From positions 1,116,001 to 1,180,000 of the forward strand of contig JAPEHQ010000001.1 in assembly GCA_027405735.1 (NCBI GenBank): DNA of 64,000 nt. Reading direction: 5' to 3'. Positions 59,265-64,000 of this stretch are shown here, in pieces. Origin of the DNA: Mucor racemosus (taxonomy: Eukaryota; Mucoromycota; Mucoromycetes; Mucorales; Mucoraceae). The position numbers and the translations under genes were made by a program. The notes beneath the pieces were generated by a model, which had not been told where the DNA came from, did no database searches, and was given only the letters and a program-made list of their open reading frames with translations. Within the stretch, counting starts at the first letter, position 1, and each line of letters begins with the position of its first letter.

Positions 59265-60125
59265 CATTGTTTTATATTGATTTGACATTGAGATTCTGAG
59301 ATTTAATTTAATAAGGCACTATTAAACTATTAGATATGATGTTTGATAGTAATCTATGGATTGAAATAGATCAATGATAATTTAACCGTGCTTGCAGAGC
59401 TTGTGTGTTACCCTGTTTCAATGCTGCGCTAAATGTGCTTGTATGTTGATGATTTAATAGCTACTTGATTGATTGACCGCTGGGATGAAATAAAATGGTG
59501 TCATAATTGATGTCCAAGGGCTCTTGTAGATTGCTGGATAAACTTAGCATGCTAGGAGTTTCTCATATCGGGTATCAAGACTTTGCACTTCAATGCATGT
59601 TGTAGTCAATAGAGTGTAGTAAGATGTAAGATGTATTGATACTGTACAAGGTAATAAAGGATGGTACTTACTTGGTGGCATACTACAACAAAAATCGAGA
59701 ATATTATCATAGAACAGTTAGCTGACTTCTTATCAATAAGGATTACAAATCAAAAGGATCGTTATCTTACAATTAACCGATGGATGCAGCATATAATGAT
59801 CTGTAATTTTGGACTAACAACAAAGGTGGATAATATGCTTATAGATATTATTCTTGTTATTATAAATTGGTGATTACTGGATTGATGAAGGTTGGTGTTC
59901 TTATTTGTAGTTTAGATATTTATTAGTGAATAAATAAAAGTAAAGGGGATGTAACAAGACAGATAAACCTACAAGGGATCATGTAATGATTTCCTTGTGG
60001 CATTTATATAAGGAATGAGGCAAAGTTTTGCATAAATGAAACTGAAATGTTTGACTCATTACACAGCATTTTTTAAATAGGGTTTGAATGTTTTGAGTTT
60101 GACCCAATACTGTATTGAGTCAAAT
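59265..60125 (-). repeat. Repeat family F, copy with LTR-like end
   Basis: The inverse of 28931-29780, including the 70-residue frame (59661-59873) that differs from its twin at only a few positions. It joins repeat B copy 5 at about 60126, just as F joins B at 28931. Confidence 0.7.
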
Positions 60126-61431
60126 TAGCCAGTTCTAGCTTTTCATTGAGTAGATATAAATATCATTGCCTTCGATTTGATCTGGAAATCAAGAAATACG
60201 CCCAAAGATACAGCAGTAAATAATGATATTTGATCTTAGAATGCAGTTAAATCATCAAATTATCAGTCTCTAATATAAGACTGCTACCTATATCAAAAAC
60301 ATTAGTTTCTTATGTTAGCATGCGTATTCGGATAAAAGAAAAGAATATCCGCTTGATAGTCTGATATGCCTTATCAAACAGTGAATATATCCTTGGAATA
60401 TGAAAGCAAAAAGAGAGAAACAACACACGTAGAAAAGGATTTTCAAGGCTTTACATTATTTAGCCCAATTAAAACCCTGCTAAATTGTTGCTCATTTCAG
60501 ACAATGTAAAAGCAGTATTACAGCGCATCAACCCATAAATTAAGCAAAATAGGCAATATCTGCTATCGTAGAAACATACACTTTTCTACTAGAAAAACTG
60601 TCTGTCATATCATAGATTCATTAAAAAATTGCAAAGCGAGTCCGTAGAGCGACGCCATAATTGAGCATAGCAAGATTGAACGGTTAAGCCTTTCATACTA
60701 TAGTATATACAGTAGTATATCTAAATTTTAAATAAAAAAGCGTTTTTTTTATAACTTTTCTTATATTTAAGCACGTACGGTCTGAAAATTCAGATTTTGT
60801 AGCGGACATTTTCGGGGCTCATTTTACCCTTACCAACACTCATGATTTTGATCAAAAAACAGAAAAATTAAGTTTTGATACCAAAATCAACGTTTAAATA
60901 TACTACATTGTGAGACAAAATTGTAGCCATGACTAATACGCATTTTATAAAAGTTTAATATTAAATGTTAAGTAATGAAAATTAGCATTTTTGGCCCAAA
61001 AACGGTTTTTTGATTTAAGGATTTTCATGTTATATTTTGCAATAAAAATGTTTATTATTTTTTACTGAGCAAATAGAGCGCTAAATTCTGCATATGTGTA
61101 CATTTTTTGTTTTTATAATTGGTAGTATAATTAACTCTAAATTTGCAAAACCAAAAAAAAAAAATTAAAAAATGTCAAAATTGATGATCTGAACAAAAAT
61201 AATTTTCTAAATTAATATTCCGCTTGTAAGCCTTGTAAGTCTTAAAAATAAGAGATTTTATAATACTTGAGAACTTTTTTAAGAATTTACGATGATGTAC
61301 CCACTTGATTCAAGCTCATTACTGTAAATCTTTATACATGTTAATATTGTGTGGTAATTTATTTGATAATAATATAGTCTTACTTTATAATTATTGCGCT
61401 AGAAGTAATTTACATTAAGTTTTAGTCTTAC

Positions 61432-61650
61432 CTCTACAATATTATAAACATAAACATGGCCAGCACTAGGACCTATTACCGCTTTTTTACCCACTTTGTT
61501 CCAAGCCAATTTATTCAATGCTTTACTAGAACCAACCTAAATACTTGCAAATGGTTTCTCGATATTTGCATTTAAATTCCATAAATTAGATTTACTGGTT
61601 CTATCTACAGTAGTAACAAATGTATCATCAGCCAGCCTTATTATGATAAA
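61432..61650 (-). pseudogene. Captured dynein intermediate chain fragment, copy 5
   Basis: Most diverged copy: reads GSSKALNKLAWNKVGKKAVI, then GPSAGHVYVYN and a GTAAG-like donor on the minus strand. A stop precedes GSSKAL, and the DG of the WD motif has become AG. Confidence 0.6.
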
Positions 61651-61941
61651 TGTCGTTAATCTAAAATCAGAAACATCACATTATTGTCATTGTTATAAAA
61701 TATAAAAAGCTTGATTTTTAATAATACAGCAATTAAATAAAAAACAAGATGGTACTAATAATAGCATATGTTGAGTATTTAGTATTTAAGTAAGTTTGAT
61801 GAAGTATGCTTTTAAATCCTTTTAATAATTCTGAGGCAAACACAACATCTTGGTCTTGTAATTTTTATCCATCAAAATGTTGCGATTTTCACTACACAAT
61901 GAATGCATCTTTTATTAATTTTGACCTCGACGTACATTGTG

Positions 61942-62245
61942 TAGTATTGGTGTCGAGCCGGGTTTTGCTAGCCAAATCTACTAGAATAAGCTGGGTGAAA
62001 GTTATATGTAGATAACGATTATTTTCAATACAAATAAAATAAAGACTACAAGTGATTATATCACAGAGAACGTAGGATCTTTATTATTAAGTTAAAAAAA
62101 GCAAACCAGGAGCCATCAGGTCTTGGATTCTAAAAGTATTTATACCGTTTCAATTCCATTTAGATGTCAGGTTCAATATGGGATTAAGATGAAATTTAAC
62201 ATAAATAATAGGCAAAAACCTACACTGGGCTCGACAGCAATCCTA
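61942..62245. mobile_element. 304-bp hAT-type element, ACATTGTG duplication
   Basis: Ends TAGTATTGGTGTCGAGCCGG and, inverted, TAGGATTGCTGTCGAGCCCA, flanked by ACATTGTG at 61934-61941 and 62246-62253. Unoccupied sites are at 9455-9475 and 32080-32100. The interior (62045-62210) resembles 4565-4760. It carries no transposase. Confidence 0.9.
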
Positions 62246-62649
62246 ACATTGTGTATCAGTTTTTTACCAACTGTATTTTATCTAATTCATTAATATTCAG
62301 TCATAATGAACGATGATTTGTAGCACTGCCAAAAAAAAAGAATGAACACTTCAAGGTTTTTCTGCATATCAAATTATGCGATTTCGTAGCAATCACTGTA
62401 CTTAACTATGTTTTTTGAACCCATTATTGACGTTAATCAGAATAATTAGTATTTTTATTCCCAAGTAAGCTGTATTGCTTTATACGATACATTTACGTTT
62501 ACCCATTCAATAAATAACATTGCATTTATTATCCGTTATATCAATCAATCAACTTCTTCTTGATGATTTGATACGTTTGATAATTAAATGCCTAAATTAC
62601 ACTTGAGCCACCAAGTATCACCACAAAAAAATCTCGTACAGGTCGACGA

Positions 62650-63060
62650 AGCATGACAGTTTGGATTATTTTTTTGTGTTCATAGATCTCTGCATGAGCC
62701 ATAATATGTCTATCTGTTCAATTTAACTGAAATACATTGAACGCCAAAATCTTACTCGATAAAACGCATTACTTTATTACGAATTGACGCAACTAATTTG
62801 ATGCTAGTTTAGCATCAGCAGTTGAATCAGATAAATTTGAGATTAGACGACCCATTTTAATAGTTTTGCATACCATGAGCTAATAATGTACCGTTATTAT
62901 AGATACGCTAATCAAGGATGGTGAGTTAACTCTTATAGACTAACGAGTCGATCAGCAGTATAAACAAAATATTAAAATCAAATATAGTAATTGAATGAGC
63001 AAGAAATGATAATTCATGTAAATTAGCATAATTGAAATGTTTTAAGCGCTTTGAACTGAA
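62650..63060. other. Stretch of repeat B copy 5 absent from other copies
   Basis: Between blocks shared with copy 3 (ending near 62670) and copy 2 (starting near 63070) there are about 400 bp that I cannot match elsewhere, including GATGCTAGTTTAGCATCAGC. No gene is seen. Confidence 0.35.
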
Positions 63061-63840
63061 TACGCCTATACCTTTGACCTATAAAAATTGATTTATTAGT
63101 AAAATCAATTAACGCGTAATAATTATGATGTATCTTTGGTAGTTGGTAGTGGTATACAAGACAACATCTTGTTTTCCTCTTTTTAGTTGTTGGCCACTAA
63201 ATAGAAACAAATACTTTTTAGAAACTAAATAGACTAACATGAATTTACTCATTCATTTAAATCAAATCAAACCAAATCAATACTATGCATACTTTTATAA
63301 TCACCAGTTTTTCTTTAGGTAGATATCGACTTTAGACAAAAAAATCATTGATTATAACGTACGTAGATAATAATGGAACGAAATGATTAAGTCCTGGACG
63401 CTTTTTTTGTTCGAGAAAAATATTATAACGTGTACTAACATTAACACTTAATAATTTATTTCCAAATAAACAATAAGAAAAACATGTATTGTCCTTGTAT
63501 CTGCTACTTGATTTCAGTTTATAAAAAAATATTTGTCTTTTTGCTGTAGTTTTAAACTTAAATAAAAGAGCTGAGGAAAGAGTGGGAAGAAAAAAGATTT
63601 TGTGTGTTACAAACAGAGCTTTTCAAAGGTATACATACTTTTAGTGTTGCCAAACAGGTTGTTGTCGTTGTTTCCATTTGGTCTCCAAAAGAAGAACATG
63701 TGCAGAACTCTTTCAAACCCCAAATTTAAAATTGATATACAGTACAGTATCTCGTCAATAAGGCAATTCTGTTGTATCAGAATAACTCACATCTGCTTTA
63801 AACCATTCAAATTTGTAGATTATTATCAAACAGATCTAAT

Positions 63841-63992
63841 CACTACTATGAAGAAAAAATCTCTTAATTCTCTTAATTGTGCCACATTACGGAAAATAAG
63901 AAAATTTTCACTGCTTATTTTTTTTAAAATTTTGTCTTATTTTCCTTAATGTGGCACAATTAAGAGAATTAAAAGATTTTTTCTTCATAATG
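63841..63992. mobile_element. Foldback MITE with near-perfect 60-bp arms
   Basis: TATGAAGAAAAAATCTCTTA... (63847 onwards) returns inverted at 63927-63990 with only a few mismatches around a loop of about 20 nt. Both arms carry AATTCTCTTAATTGTGCCAC. It sits in a family F scrap (ATTATCAAACAGATC); the F text AATGGTTC resumes at 63993. A possible AAT duplication at the junction is too short to be sure of. Confidence 0.7.
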
Positions 63993-64000
63993 AATGGTTC

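Larger units (their letters stand above)
60126..63800 (-). repeat. Repeat family B, copy 5
   Basis: Co-oriented with copy 3. It contains the dynein-like fragment (61432-61650), the 304-bp hAT-type element (61942-62245) and the end blocks also found at 26350-26640 and 32880-33080 (GTTGTTGTCGTTGTTTCCAT, GAAGAACATG(G/T)GCAGAACTC). Confidence 0.8.

Noticed and set aside
1..64000. CRISPR array, bacterial operon or prophage
   Set aside because: Spliced eukaryotic genes throughout and no regular spacer-repeat array.

Overview
This is an AT-rich nuclear window from a fungus, most likely an early-diverging, Mucoromycota-like (Mucorales) genome. The evidence is short GT-AG introns of about 50-100 nt, compact fungal gene structures, an ordinary fungal housekeeping set (Ypp1/TTC7, PP1 inhibitor-2, Trk potassium transporter, PPR protein, PP2A B55, GPATCH4-type G-patch protein, Cdh1, C2H2 zinc-finger protein) and long AT-rich tracts full of decayed transposons. 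The phylum is inferred from style and gene content; no rRNA or other marker is present.

Layout. 1-1894 (minus) is the 5' part of a TTC7/Ypp1 gene that runs off the window. 1895-13264 is gene-free and repeat-filled. 13265-22948 is a gene island: a small WWE-like ORF, PP1 inhibitor-2, an unknown membrane-anchored protein, the Trk transporter, a mitochondrial-type PPR protein and the nine-exon PP2A B subunit. 22949-36343 is a transposon graveyard. 36344-46263 is a second gene island: G-patch protein, polyQ/proline-rich membrane protein, Cdh1/Fizzy-related APC/C activator and a four-finger C2H2 protein. 46264-64000 is again mobile DNA, including one apparently intact pogo/Tigger transposon (54567-57073) whose transposase ORF is open across one intron.

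The repeat tracts consist of a few families that recur within the window: A (about 1.3 kb, five copies), B (2-3.5 kb, five copies), C (short elements with arrays of TGTGCATAA-like words, four copies or pieces), D, E and F (other dispersed repeats), G and H (LTRs), and a tiny hAT-like MITE family. Because the families recur, several insertions can be checked against uninterrupted paralogous sites inside the same window. This gives exact boundaries and target-site duplications for three solo LTRs (5-bp duplications), four hAT-type MITEs (8-bp duplications) and the Tigger element (TA).

The genes do not form an operon or pathway. Three phosphatase or cell-cycle regulators occur here (PP1 inhibitor-2, PP2A B55, Cdh1), which is probably chance. 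The most unusual feature is that family B carries, at five loci, a genomic piece resembling the WD-repeat part of a dynein intermediate chain gene, ending at an intron-donor-like site. This looks like capture and spread of a host gene fragment by a mobile element.
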